DNA from: Linum tenue
Taxonomy: Eukaryota > Streptophyta > Magnoliopsida > Malpighiales > Linaceae
Direction: 5' to 3'
Length of the DNA stretch: 64,000 nt
Assembly: GCA_946122785.1 (NCBI GenBank)
Contig: CAMGYJ010000010.1
Location: 31,661,608-31,725,607 of the forward strand
The notes below the pieces were generated by a model. The model ran no database searches, was not told the origin of the DNA, and saw only the letters and a program-made list of their open reading frames with translations. Within the stretch, counting starts at the first letter, position 1. Each line of letters begins with the position of its first letter. Both the position numbers and the translations under genes were made by a program. Shown piece by piece: positions 1-11,741 of this stretch.

Positions 1-299
1 TGATGGAAGAAGCTAGAAGGGTGTTAGCTAGGGATCATATAATTAGTGATTAATTATGACCGAATGCAGGCCAAGTCTTGTGTGGAGGATCAATTCGCTA
101 AAATTCAACAGTTTAGGTTCCTCAGTTAGACCTAGCTTATACAGACAGGAGTAGATTGGTGGGTGGGACACAATCATTTATATGTGTCAAAAGGTAATTT
201 ACCATTCGTCCTCTTTGGAAAATCTTTCTTAAGATTCCCCTCACTGCCCGGGGCCCTGCCAACGTAACTCTCCTAGTTCAGTTCAGTTCTGTTCAGTGA

Positions 300-347
300 G
301 TCTATATAAATGATGGACTGTTTGTTGTTGTATGCATTGTGCACAAG
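300..347 (+). promoter_or_regulatory. TATA-like box and leader of the INT locus
   Basis: A TATA-like run (tatataaa) lies at about 303-310, roughly 40 bases before the first ATG (348) of the transporter reading frame. The spacing to the ATG is short for a plant leader, so transcription may start further upstream. Bases 1-299 show no coding signal that I recognise. Confidence 0.35.
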
Positions 348-466
348 ATGCCAGATTCGACTGCGTTTAAGGACTTTGTCTACCTAACTCGGAAGAACCC
401 CTTCGTCCTCCGGCTGGCATTCTCAGCCGGAATCGGGGGGCTTCTGTTCGGGTACGACACAGGTGG

Positions 467-508
<42 letters not shown>

Positions 509-2550
509 CCCGTATCCAATCATATCATAATAATACTGGAATCTGGCTGCAGGGGTGATTTCGGGTGCACTCCTCTACATCCGAGATGACTTCTCCCAAG
601 TGGACCGGCACACTCTCCTCCAGGTACTGTAGGTACATTAATTAATTATATATTAGGTGGATGAATTTGGTATTTGGACTCCTTGCTTGCTAGCTGTCGC
701 TGATGATAAAAAATTAGGCCAACAATAATCACAAGGCCGGCCGGGTACGTAAATCTGACTGACTGACTGACAGGAAACCATAGTGGCGATGGCGGTGGTA
801 GGGGCGATCATGGGAGCGGGCATTGGTGGATGGGTAAACGATAGGCTTGGAAGGAGAAGTGCACTTCTGGTGGCTGATTTCCTCTTCTTCGTCGGAGCTG
901 TGATCATGGCTGCCTCCCCTGGACCAGCTGTGCTCATCACAGGGAGGGCTTTTGTGGGTCTTGGAGTTGGAATGGCCTCAATGACCTCCCCTCTCTACAT
1001 CTCGGAGGCATCTCCGGCGAAAATTAGAGGTGCCCTTGTCAGTACAAATAACCTCCTCATCACTTTTGGCCAGTTCCTTTCCTACCTCCTCAACTTGGCC
1101 TTCACCAAGGTACGTAGCTAGCTAGCTAGCTCTGTAATTTAATTTGAACTCGTTCGTATTGGCTTTTGAGGGTGTTGAGTGAGTTGTTGTTTCAGGTTCC
1201 AGGGACGTGGAGATGGATGCTGGGAGCTGCAGGACTTCCTGCTTTACTGCAGTTCTTGCTAATCATCTTTCTTCCGGAATCTCCTCGGTGGTTGTTCCGC
1301 AAGGTTCCCGGCCGCTTCTTAAATCGCCTGGCGGATTGTTTGCTAGCTTGCTTAATTAACTTAAAAAAATTATTATGTGACTGCTCACCAGTAGTGTACG
1401 TTGTGGGAACAGGGCAGACAAGAAGTAGCCGAAGCCATCGATCCACCCAGCAGAACACGTTGAAGCGGAAATCCAGGAGATGAAGAGATGGGCCGCCCGC
1501 CAACAAGAAACGACAAATTTCAAGGAGCTGTGGCAAACCAAGAGCGTCCGGAGAGGGCTGATCGCCGGTGTCGGCCTCCAGGTGTTGCAGCAATTTGTGG
1601 GCATCAACACCGTAATGTACTACAGTCCATCCATAGTCCAATCCGCTGGCTACGCATCCAACCACACCGCACTGCTTCTGTCCCTTGTCACCGCCGGAAT
1701 CAATGCCTTGGGCTCCATCGTCAGCATCTATCTGATCGACAGGACGGGGAGAAGGACGATTCTACTCTTCAGCTTGCCTGGAGTGGCCATTTCACTTGCC
1801 ATGTTGACAGGAATTTTCCTCAACACCACCACTCCCATGGTTACTGTGGCTAGCGGAACCAAATTCTCTAACATGACCTGCCCTGCCCCTGACTATGGCA
1901 CACCCAACTCGGCTTCCTGGGACTGCAGGGCCTGTATAAAGTCTTCTTCTCCTGCTTGTGGCTTCTGCTACAATCAATCAATCAATCAATACATATATAT
2001 ATAATGGCCTCAACTACTAGATCGACTAGATTTTAAACAGCTCGCAAACGCCATTGTTTTGGATCCAGCTGCTGCCAGGAGTTTGCTTGATGTCAAACGA
2101 CAGTGTGAACAAGTTTTGCCACGCCCAGCACATGGAGTGGTATACGAGGGGATGTCCGAGCAAATTCGGGTGGTTGGCACTGCTCGGCCTAGCTCTCTAC
2201 ATCTTTACATTCTCGCCTGGAATGGGTACAGCCCCCTGGATAATTAACTCGGAGATCTATCCGCTGAGATTCAGAGGTGTCTGTGGAGGGATAGCAGCGA
2301 CCGCCAAGCCAACTGGATGTCCAACCTCATCGTAGCCCTCACCTTCCTGTCCTTGACCCAATCTATCGGGATGGGCATGACTTTCATGCTGTTTGGAATT
2401 GTGTCACTAGTTGCTTTCTTCTTCGTCTTGGTATGCGTTCCCGAAACTAAAGGACTGCCCATTGAGCAAGTTGAGAAGATGCTGGAGATGAGACCTCTGC
2501 ACTTCAAGTTCTGGGCCCCAAACCACAATGGGGGCGGACAAGTTAATTAG
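348..2550 (+). pseudogene. INT: Inositol transporter (INT2/INT4-type, MFS sugar-porter family), frame-disrupted
   Basis: The family moves myo-inositol with protons across membranes using 12 helices. Exons seen: 348-462, 553-623, 774-1109, 1196-1303, 1413 to about 1966, and about 2041-2550, most with clean GT/AG borders. Hallmarks are the N-terminal GGLLFGYDTG motif, [40 protein letters not shown], the cysteine-rich loop typical of INT2-4 (CRACIKSSSPACGFC) and the terminal PETKGLP. Two breaks spoil the frame. In exon 5 the reading frame from 1413 meets TGA at 1461-1463 and homology resumes in another frame, so an indel lies between about 1443 and 1462. In exon 6 a 5-bp tandem duplication (gccaa, 2303-2312) shifts the frame before the last two helices. 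The exon 5 to 6 junction, with ATCA and AT repeats at 1975-2001, has no good donor. The family is certain; pseudogene status is inferred. Confidence 0.85.
469..502. repeat. (CT)n microsatellite in INT intron 1
   Basis: Uninterrupted CT dinucleotides begin six bases after the exon 1 splice donor. Confidence 0.9.
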
Positions 2551-2829
2551 AGAATAACCAAGCTGTCTGCAACAAAGCCAAGAAATTTGCAATCAATCGG
2601 CTTTCGTTTGTGTCTATAATCTATATGCTGCTATCTAATCTATCTAGTCCACAAACTGTCAACTGGTTGTCGGAGTTTCCCGGGCTCTGTTTGGGTTGTC
2701 CGATTCAGCTGTGCGTGTGCGGCTGCGCTGCGGGCCAATGTTTGTACGGAGAAATTGCATTAGTATTACTTTACCAGCTCGGCTGAATCCATCCTAGAAT
2801 ATGCACGCAGTCGTGCTGCTTACCTGGCA

Positions 2830-5800
2830 CTACTCCGGGATTAAGACCTGACCTGAGTGTTGACAAGTGTAGCCTTGTCCACAGAAAACAACCTCGTAAA
2901 GTGTATCATCCTCGAGATTATCAAGATACTTAATGGATTATAGTAATGCCTTCACAGAACCATCACAAGTGCTTAAGAGAGCTTCTTCCAGTCCTGAGCT
3001 TGACCATAGAGAACAACACTCGCTCATGATGGTGGAGAATGATATGGAGTCGGTCTGTTCTAACAATATCCATGGCTTATAAAGCCTGGCAGTGGATGGA
3101 ACAACTTCAGAAACTCTGTAAATTTCCCCAACAGCAAGGAAATATCTCTTTCCTGTATTTGATCCAAGAATTTTGACTACTCTGCAACAATCATTGAATT
3201 AAGTTCCATACAAGATGCTTGTTATTATACCTTCAATGCTTGAAAGAACTCGATCTTGGATGTTTACTTTATGCTTGAGAGTTGAGAGAACTCGATCTTG
3301 AATGTTTACTTGTAGCAAGTGGCTCCACATCATAGACCCGTGTTTCAGCTCTTCAGCACATTGACAGAGCATCTTAGACCATGCTGAAACGTAACTAATA
3401 TGTTCCTGTCCAGATATTAAGGTCAAAATTTTTAAAATTCTTGAAAAGTAGGAGCCTAGATTTTGAGTCATTCTGTACCTATCAACAGATTGAAATAATA
3501 GTCTTAGACTAGTCAAAAAACAATCTAACCGAACTTAACTAGAAAAAGAAATTGCTGCTTATGATAACAACGTGCCGACAACACTTTTAATGATAACTGA
3601 TATCCTGACTCAATGACTTAAGAACTTTGGTTGCTGCAACACTTCAAACAATTCATGGATTCGTATTTCACGTGGCAACTGATCTCCTGAATGAATCTCA
3701 GGAATAGTGCTGTATTCACGCAGTTCACTATGCACATCCTAAATAGCAGACAGAAGAAACACACAAAAGTTACTTTCTAATAGTCTCTTGCCATATCCAC
3801 CCAATGCAGGACAAACGAAGTCATGAACGAAAAGGGTGAAAGAGCAACAGAGAAGGAAGAAGTTTTGAGAGGACAATAAAATATGCTCCCTGATATCACA
3901 GCAATCACCCACCAATTCGTTGCTATTTAATCTTTCACTGAACTAGAGATGCCACCAACCTGTATTTCCTTATCCAGGTGACTTGCACCAGCATCCTCAC
4001 CAGCAAGAGCTGCAAGACCACGAACTTGCTAAGAAAAATTAAAACCCATTATAAGTAATCCTTTGCAAGAGAAGAGTTTGTTTGGCTTCTAGAGGGGAGG
4101 GTGTTTGGTTACATTTAGCAAGTCCACCAACCTTCATATTTTCAAGATGTTTGACTGAAACCAGACATAATTCTTCCTACCAGTTTGGTAAACAAGCCTA
4201 TCCAATCAGAATGCTCTATGTACCTGGCCTTTTTGTAGAATCTTGGGGAAAGGATTTTTCCTCCTCGGCCATGGGTGCTGCAGAGGCATCTTTGAACTCC
4301 CAGGAATAATCATCATCCAGAATTGCAACATCATTGGATGAATTGAAAGCCAATGCATTTTCAGTGGAGCCCCATCCATTTCCATCCTGATTCTGCAAGT
4401 GACTGGCAGTAACCGTTTGCTCAATTTCACTGTACAAACTTGATATCTATTAGATCACTAATATAGAGTCTGGAACTAAGACCCCAATTGTCCTCTCTTA
4501 GTTGTGGAGCAGAAATCTGAACTGAAGTGACTTCATAATAAAAACAGGATAGTTGGTCTCTGTTTCTTCATCACCAAAAAGTGACAGAGGAAAGTCTGCT
4601 TTACAGTCCCCACGCCTCAATTCAATAGCCTATGACCAAAAGGGAATGAGTGTCACCAGAAAGAAGGGATCTTATGAAGTCAAAGTATCAAAGAGAAATC
4701 AAATATTATCTCATTTGTTATAGTCTGAACAAGTTGACCAAATATACAACAAAACACTTCCAAATTCAGGAAGGAATAGACGAAACAAAGTCCCTAGACA
4801 TAAGCCCCACTAACGCGACCAAAAGGCAAATTGGAATCAGCTAATAGTTTTCTGCTGCACAATTCTCAAAGAAGCAAACACATGTAGTATGTTAATTGTT
4901 AAACAAGAAAAAATCAACTACTGCTTTCCTTTTACCTTACTACTCAAATCAATGAGCGTTGATTCTGCTTCTGCAACCTTGAATCCCCAGTCCCCTCAAG
5001 ATCCTCGGTTTCAGTGACTATATTTGGGTTCAACTGTTTTGTATCTGAAATCACTTCCTTTGCATCCCAATAAGTAGCAACCGATTAACATCACAACCTC
5101 CATCTAAGTTGGACATATTCAGACTTGAATCAATCACAGTAGATTGCAGTTCTGGGTCATTTTCCAACTACGGAGGAATGAGAAACTTCTATCTTTCGCG
5201 CAGCTGAATGGAATACATGATAACAAGAAAGGCAGGAAATCAAATAGCAAAACCAATTATCAACTTGTTATGCTAACATCTATTTTTTGACAGCTGACAA
5301 TCAACTACTTCAATGAGGAGCACTATTAGAGTTTTTGCAGAAACAAGAGACTTATTTCTAACTAGGATTCAGGTCCACAGACATTTTTGCTTCTACTATT
5401 ATAATTTTACATTTAGTCAAGATGTTAACAAATCAAGGTTACTGAATTTGCTTGATGGAGACAGAACATTGTCAATTGATTTTGTAGAACCACACATTTA
5501 ACTAGCATCTCCATCTTCCTTGCAAGTCTGTTTCTTTGATAAAGGCCCAGCCATCCAAATCAGAAAATCCATCATTCTCATCCAATAATACAGGAATCAC
5601 ACCTATGACATCTGGTTTCAAAACCCAGGTGCAAAAGAACACAAGTAACCTTTCTTTTCTTTATGAAGAAGAACACAAGTAATCTAATATCCATGTAATC
5701 CCAAATAGACATATCTAAAGGGGAGGACTGGTGCACAAATCATAACGTCTGAACCAAATATTTATAAACACTCGGCGCCAAGACCCATGTTAGCTGGATT

Positions 5801-6790
5801 CATCCGAAAAAGAGTGTCAAATGGTAAGGAAAGAAAATACTCAATCTACCATGATTTCCTCATCTGTGGGCATATGGAACAACACATCCACACACATCAT
5901 TGCTAGCAGGCTCTATCCTTTCACGAACTGGGCCACTACTCAGCTAATGCATACTCTGATCGACTCCAGCAGTGCTCTTATTCCATCCAGAAAAGTCAAA
6001 ATTCGCCCCATTGCAGCTAGAGTTCAGCTCACTAAGATGAAAAGTCCGCTCATTCCGATTCTTCATCTGCTCTGGCTGTCGCCGATTCACAGACACATAG
6101 AACATCTGTGCACATGGAAGATAAAGGTAAGTGGTAAATTTTTTCTTATCTGCGGAAGACAAACCATGAAAACAATGCCCCGAAATCTATCAGTAGTCAG
6201 TACTCTTGACCTGTATAACCAGAACTGCAAGCCAGAAACGCCAATAAAAGGAATCAATGCTCTAAAAAGATAAGAATCGCTAGAGATTCAAGCCACTTTA
6301 ACATTACCTTCCACTTTGGATTCAGCGACCTTGAATTCCCAACCTTCGTCGTCTCCCTCTTCATCCAATCCTCCGTTATCATTCGCGACATTTGAACCAT
6401 TTCTCATTGCATCTGAGCTCAAATTCGAAACAGACAAATTGCATTAATATTCCACCCATTTGAATTCAAATTCAACGGATCCGAGTACGAGTTCAATCGC
6501 TTTGAATCCGGTTTCATCTCACTCATACCATTCCCCAAAACAGAGCCATTCCCCCACTCCAACTCGAATCCAATCCAATCGGATCCAGCCCGACCCTTAG
6601 GGTCGGGGCGGGTCGGACGGATCAATGGATTTTTAGGGTCAAGCTTACACCTACTTTCAGTGGCCACACCCACTTTGGTTGCAATTGAATTCTGCAGGCA
6701 AAACAAAATTACCTTAATGAGTTCACATAAACAAATGCAATTGAAACTAAAAAAGTGAAGCATTTTCCTCCCTAGCTCCAAGGGAACTTA
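2830..6790 (-). pseudogene. Decayed synergin-gamma-like acidic protein gene with W-x-F repeats
   Basis: Scattered minus-strand blocks match a plant family loosely called gamma-synergin-like, presumed to act in clathrin trafficking. The N-terminal part, 6780-6300, contains the acidic motif DDEGWEFKVAES (about 6310-6345). Related motifs recur as DGWAF (about 5550), a W-G-F-K-V-A-E-A block (about 4965-5010) and DDDYSWEFKDAS (about 4275-4310). The C-terminal part has SAWSKMLCQCAEELKHG (about 3330-3390), ARLYKPWILLE (about 3070-3105) and CSLWSSSGLEEAL (about 2985-3020). Decay is clear: TAA in frame at 2938-2940 inside the last conserved block, a one-base loss in the block near 4990, and a frame jump near 6440. 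Exons are separated by long sequence with no reading frame. Several exons are probably missing. Family assignment is from remembered motifs and is moderate; disruption is visible directly. Confidence 0.6.
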
Positions 6791-8598
6791 TTCTGGCAGA
6801 TTATTAACATCAAAGTACCCATGTAGCTAAATTGTTGTCTAATAAATGTATCATATATGATCTACCAATCTATCCTGTAAACATGAGATATCTAGTAATT
6901 AGGATCCATATTTTCATTTGGCAGCATCATTATGGTGATTTCAGCCTTCTTAAGAGCCAGATTTGAACACCTCATAGCACAATCATCAATGTACACATCA
7001 TACATACATTATGAGCGAAGAACCAAAAAGAAAACAAAGAAAGCAACATTGTAGTTAATCTCAAAAGAGATTAAAATCCCAGACGTCGGACCCGCTACAC
7101 ATGAGATTAAGGAGGAACCAAAGCAAGAAGATAGAAAGTAGATTATAGTGTTTAAAAAGGAGCTAAACTTACCACTAAGCAGTAAGCAGCAGCAGTTTGT
7201 TCTCCCACTTGAGCTGCGAGAGTTGAGAACTAGTGAGTAGAAAACATAAAAGTAACTTCTAATCGACAAATGAACACCCCACGAACTAAAATGTTGATTT
7301 TCTTTTAGCCTGAATGCACAATATAATCAGGATTTGATATAGAAATTGGTATTCCTCCAGATTCCACTGGTTTTGTGACTCCAAAACAACCCAAACAAAG
7401 AAAATCATATCAATCAAGCAGACTTCAATACTTATAAGCGGGAGATTATCAGAACTTATATCCAAGTTGAACTCAACCTTTAATCATAGTCCAAATCGTT
7501 CAATAAAGCAAGCACAAATCAGCAAATCTGAAACTATTCAGCCGCACCAAAGGCGAGATACAAAGTAAATGGATAATGGTGAAATTCACAGAGATCAACA
7601 GCTAACCTGGAGATTTGGAAAAATTGCATATCTACATTACGGATTCGCTGCTCGCAATCAATTCTCTTTCCCGGCAGCTACATTACAGCTACTCCAGGTT
7701 CTGGTTCAAAGGAGGCAAGCGTCACCTGCATATATATGCACCACATCCATTCAATGGATAACCAAAATTACAAATCCAATCCAAATCCTACATAAGCAAA
7801 AGAACAAAGACAGAATGTACAAAGTAAACTACAACAGTCTAAAAAATCACCAGGGTTAGTAAACTACATGACAATCTCAAAGTAAACTACAACAACAGCT
7901 TTGGAGAAACTACAGTTTGTTTGTAACCACAGAGTTTTCTTGGGAAAACTACAGTTCAGGCGCACGTTTCAACTTTCAATTGCATCGCAAAAATGAGTAT
8001 TGGGTTGCAGAAGACTTGTTTTACATTGTCATGCCTTGTGGGGAGTTGACTTGTGCACCCTCCTTTGCCTTCTATCCTTGGATTTTAAGGTTTGAAAGCC
8101 GACCAAGTAAACATGTTATTTGTGTCACCATTGAATAAGCATATTTGACTGTTCAAATGTAGGTATAACGGTGACTCTCAGGTTGCCATCATGACGTAAA
8201 ATGCAGCGAAGATGGGGAAATAGCAAATCCCCTTGAAAGGAAGTAAACTTGTATTGATGGAATATGGTTAGTCTGGGATGGTGATCTGAATTGATGAGAT
8301 ATGGTTGACATCAGTTTCTTTGTCACCTCTCAGTAGAGATTTAAACCCCAATCTGCAAGAAGTATGAACTCTCTGCATTACATCAACGTATGCGGCCTGT
8401 AACCGATGCTTTTCCAGTGTACCTTTGCTCAATTCCCAGGAAATTGTAACCATGTACTCATATCAACGGCCAAATTGACTCCATAGCATCTCATCGGTGA
8501 CATTTCAGAAATGAACAAACTAAATCCTGTATTATTGATACGGATGCAGACCAAAAATCGAAGTCGAAACCCAAAACTTACACCCTACACTTCCCACT
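6791..8598. other. Intergenic or 5' remnant, no gene recognised
   Basis: AT-rich sequence with only short reading frames on both strands. It may include the former promoter and leader introns of the minus-strand pseudogene to its left, but I see no exon I can name. Confidence 0.5.
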
Positions 8599-8599
8599 C

Positions 8600-8842
8600 T
8601 TCCCATATAAAATGAGCGCCATGAACTTCCCACGATCCTCAATCCATCAACCAAATTCAGATCTTCCTGCCAAGCTCTGCTTGCCCATCTCTCTCCTTCT
8701 CCGATCCCTAGAACCCTCACAAAACCAGCAGAATTTCTTTCCGATATTTTTGCTGACAATGGCCGCCGCCCAAAAGTCATTTTCTACCTACAAGTTTGCT
8801 GATGCCTGCCGCGATCTCGCCCAGAAATCCCAGACCGGTGAG
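8600..8842 (+). CDS. Promoter and possible first exon of an unrecognised gene
   Basis: A TATA-like stretch (catataaaatg, about 8605-8615) is followed by a pyrimidine-rich leader and an ATG at 8759. The reading frame begins MAAAQKSFSTYKFADACRDL and continues to about codon 28, where ggtgag/gtacat offers a splice donor at 8843. The layout looks like a genuine plant first exon. I do not recognise the protein, and found no convincing second exon downstream before the 8928 duplication. It could be the surviving 5' end of a lost gene. Confidence 0.35.
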
Positions 8843-8927
8843 GTACATGTAGATGAAAATAAGCGTGAATTTTAGGATGACAAAAAAGACCTCCTCAATA
8901 CGAAAAGCAGTTCCAGATGGCCCTCAT

Positions 8928-9165
8928 TCATCTTCTGAAGTAAGTCTTCAGGCAAGACAGCTGAATAAACTAGTAAACAAGCCCAATTTCATATGCTCTG
9001 GTGTCGCCTGAAGCTGCAATGATCACACAATATAAACTAGTAAACAAGCCCAATTTCATCTTCTGAAGTAAGTCTTCATGCAAGACAGCTGAATAAACTA
9101 GTAAACAAGCCCAATTTCATATGCTCTGGTGTCGCCTGAAGCTGCAATGATCACACAATATAAAC
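8928..9165. repeat. Direct duplication of 110 bp (8928-9037 and 9056-9165)
   Basis: The two copies differ at one or two positions. The 18-bp spacer repeats an internal piece of the unit (tagtaaacaagcccaatt), as expected from unequal or slipped copying. Confidence 0.85.
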
Positions 9166-10097
9166 ACAGACATATATTCAGCACTTGATCGTCTTCACGT
9201 GCAAGTATTAAGTTTGAAATGAATGCTAGAGTTTGCTTAACTTCGCCTGGCCAGTACACACCCAAGTCTTGACCTCAATGCCATTAAAACTCAGCACTCG
9301 ATAAATAGGTTGATAGAGAAACAAAACAATCAATCAGCATTTTCCGCAAATCTTGAATGCAGTAAAAGTTGGCCAGCAGCAACAAAGGTTTCATTCTTTA
9401 TTGAAGACAGTAGTTTTGCTATTTCGTAAATCAAAGCTACCTGAATAAGGCAATCAACAAAGGCTAACACAACATACCAGAAGAAATAAATCATAGCAAA
9501 GAAGAGATAGCAATCCTTAACTTCAATATGGACTTAAGTACACCGGCCAGGCATAAAGGGAATAAGGAAAATATACCCGCCGAGCTGTTGGATTATTCAT
9601 TTGATGCCTCAACTGTTTTAAGTCATTAGTCGAACTAGGAAAGCTTGACCAATAACCACTCATTGATCTTGAAAAGAGACTGCCACAAGAACTAGGGTCA
9701 CCAAGATGATTATTGCATTTTGACAACTGCAAGGTTCCGACAAGTTTGAAACTTTGCTAGAACTCGATGCACAACTACAAGGTTTCAAAGAAAAGGATGC
9801 AAACTAACACTGTCGACAACTATATGGTTAGCGTAAAGAAACACATTCAGTTTTTCATGGCTATCAGGCATACACGACAAGAAACTGTAGAAGCAACTTT
9901 GCCTCGTGAGATACAGTAACGAATGATCCAAAGAAGACTGTCTTCTCATATTATCTCCGTAACACTAATATAAACATGGTCTTACTTTTATGTTTAGTTA
10001 GTAATGTCTCTTCCTAGCTACAAACATGGTCTTACTGTCATGTCAGCCCTTCTGACAAACAAATCTAGGAGTTATTTGTTCATTTTGGGAGAATTAA
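9166..10097. other. No gene recognised
   Basis: Short reading frames only. I looked here for further EF-hand exons of the kinase fragment to the right and saw none. Confidence 0.5.
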
Positions 10098-10466
10098 ACG
10101 TAAAGAAAATACTTACAGCTTCAATAACGATTTGGAGATCCGAATCTGTAATATGTTGGCCGAGCTTGTGCAATCCAACATTAAGCTCATCGATGTTAAT
10201 TCTGCCCTTTCCGGTAGTGTCCATCATGTCAAATGGCTCTTGTATGCCAGCCACTTCCTCTAATGTAAGTGATCGGCTACCACCTACGAACGAACAGCGC
10301 AAAACTGTAAGTGGCAGCACTTCAGATAGCAAAGCTTCGAAGCAACTAGATGAAGCAAGACTACACAACCAAATAAGTAGGCAATCATTACCATTAAAGC
10401 TCTCTTCTTGAGTTTGGTAATCATTGAAAATTGTATGACCAAGCAGTTTCTTAGCATAAAAATCAA
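10098..10466 (-). pseudogene. Calcium-dependent protein kinase (CDPK) fragment: autoinhibitory junction and EF-hand 1
   Basis: Two minus-strand exon-like blocks match the CPK7/8/10/14/30/32 type. The first, about 10,466-10,365, reads QFSMITKLKKRALMVMIAYL, the junction that holds the kinase off until calcium binds. The second, about 10,280-10,108, reads SLTLEEVAGIQEPFDMMD, then GKGRINIDELNVGLHKLGQ, EF-hand 1. Acceptor (tcgtag) and donor (gtaagt) flank the second block, so it was once spliced. The kinase domain, EF-hands 2-4 and a start are not found nearby, and several positions differ from what I recall of functional members (for example I-T-K for the usual M-N-K). It is best read as a relic of a deleted gene or a transposed piece. 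Confidence 0.7.
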
Positions 10467-10519
10467 AGTAAACTAGCTTGCAAAGCAAATGTAGAATAGT
10501 ATGATTAGGCATCTTTTTG

Positions 10520-11741
10520 TGTTGTAATGTGCATTAAAGATAAAGCTATGTTAACATTTCAGTGCCAATAACAAACTTGCCCAGTAGGATGGCACTCCAC
10601 ATAGTAGAATGTCGAGGATAACTCTGTGGCACTCCATACATAAACTTCTATCTGTTTCGGTACCTCAACCGCCATATAATAAGGAATCCCACTATCTCAT
10701 TGGTCCTCTGTTCGGAAAAAGAGCAAAAAAAAAAAGCACACATTCCACGCATTAGAATCGTCCAAATAACAGACCATTTACAAGAAACCATATCATCGGT
10801 TCTCTAAATCTGTATATCATCATTGACCATAATACCAAGGATACAGCTAGCGTACTAAACATAGAGTGATATAACTGTTAACCAGACCAAAGAACCTCAC
10901 AGCCCACGAGATGGAGCAACTGACCAGCAGACTAGGGTCTAACTAGCCTTTACAGGTTCCCAATGGACACAACAGAGAACACAACAAAACACAACAGAGC
11001 AAACTTGAATCCCTCAATATGCTAGGGAACAGGGGATGATAGCCAAAACAAGTGGACTAGCTAGTACAAAGAGTTGCACAATTGACAAGCAGAGAATACA
11101 AACTCAATAACAGACCCTTGCTTGGTTTATCGTTAAACAACTAGTCATTGGCCACTAGAGGTTTAAGTGCTGCTCCAACTCACTCCTACAGGAAATGGCC
11201 CAATCCAAAGGCATTCATTCAATCAGTGGAAAACAAGGAACACATAAGAGTGCTATATTTAGAGTTGCTCACATTTCAGAGCTATTTTCCGCTATGAATC
11301 AAAACCCCAATAACAAACTAATTAAGTGCTTGTAACTGCTCTGGGTCATCAGCTCTCAGAACTCATTTCAACCCACTGGAATCAACAATTACATTGCCAC
11401 CAAACTTCGCAATAATCTACGTTCCAAAGCTAGATTATCAACCAGAGAGACATAGATTATCTAAGAAGCTAAGAACAGTTCACAGTACTACCTAGCAGTC
11501 TAGCACACAAACAAGGAAGCATCAAAGCATTAATGAAGAGCCAGATTACCTAAGCACGGACGAAGCCACACAGAGCAAAAGTGGTGAACTGGCCAGTGTA
11601 ACAGCAGTTGGCATACTTGAGTTACTAACAAATAAAACGCCCCAAATCTCTCCCCCAATTCAGTTAACGTTCATGCAACGGATTGCATAATGGACGAAAA
11701 GGTTCACAAGCTAAATGTTATGCTACACAGTAATGTCTGCA
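10520..11741. other. Intergenic, 3' flank of the PPR gene
   Basis: No coding sequence recognised on either strand. The part next to 11,742 should hold the 3' UTR of the minus-strand PPR gene. Confidence 0.5.
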
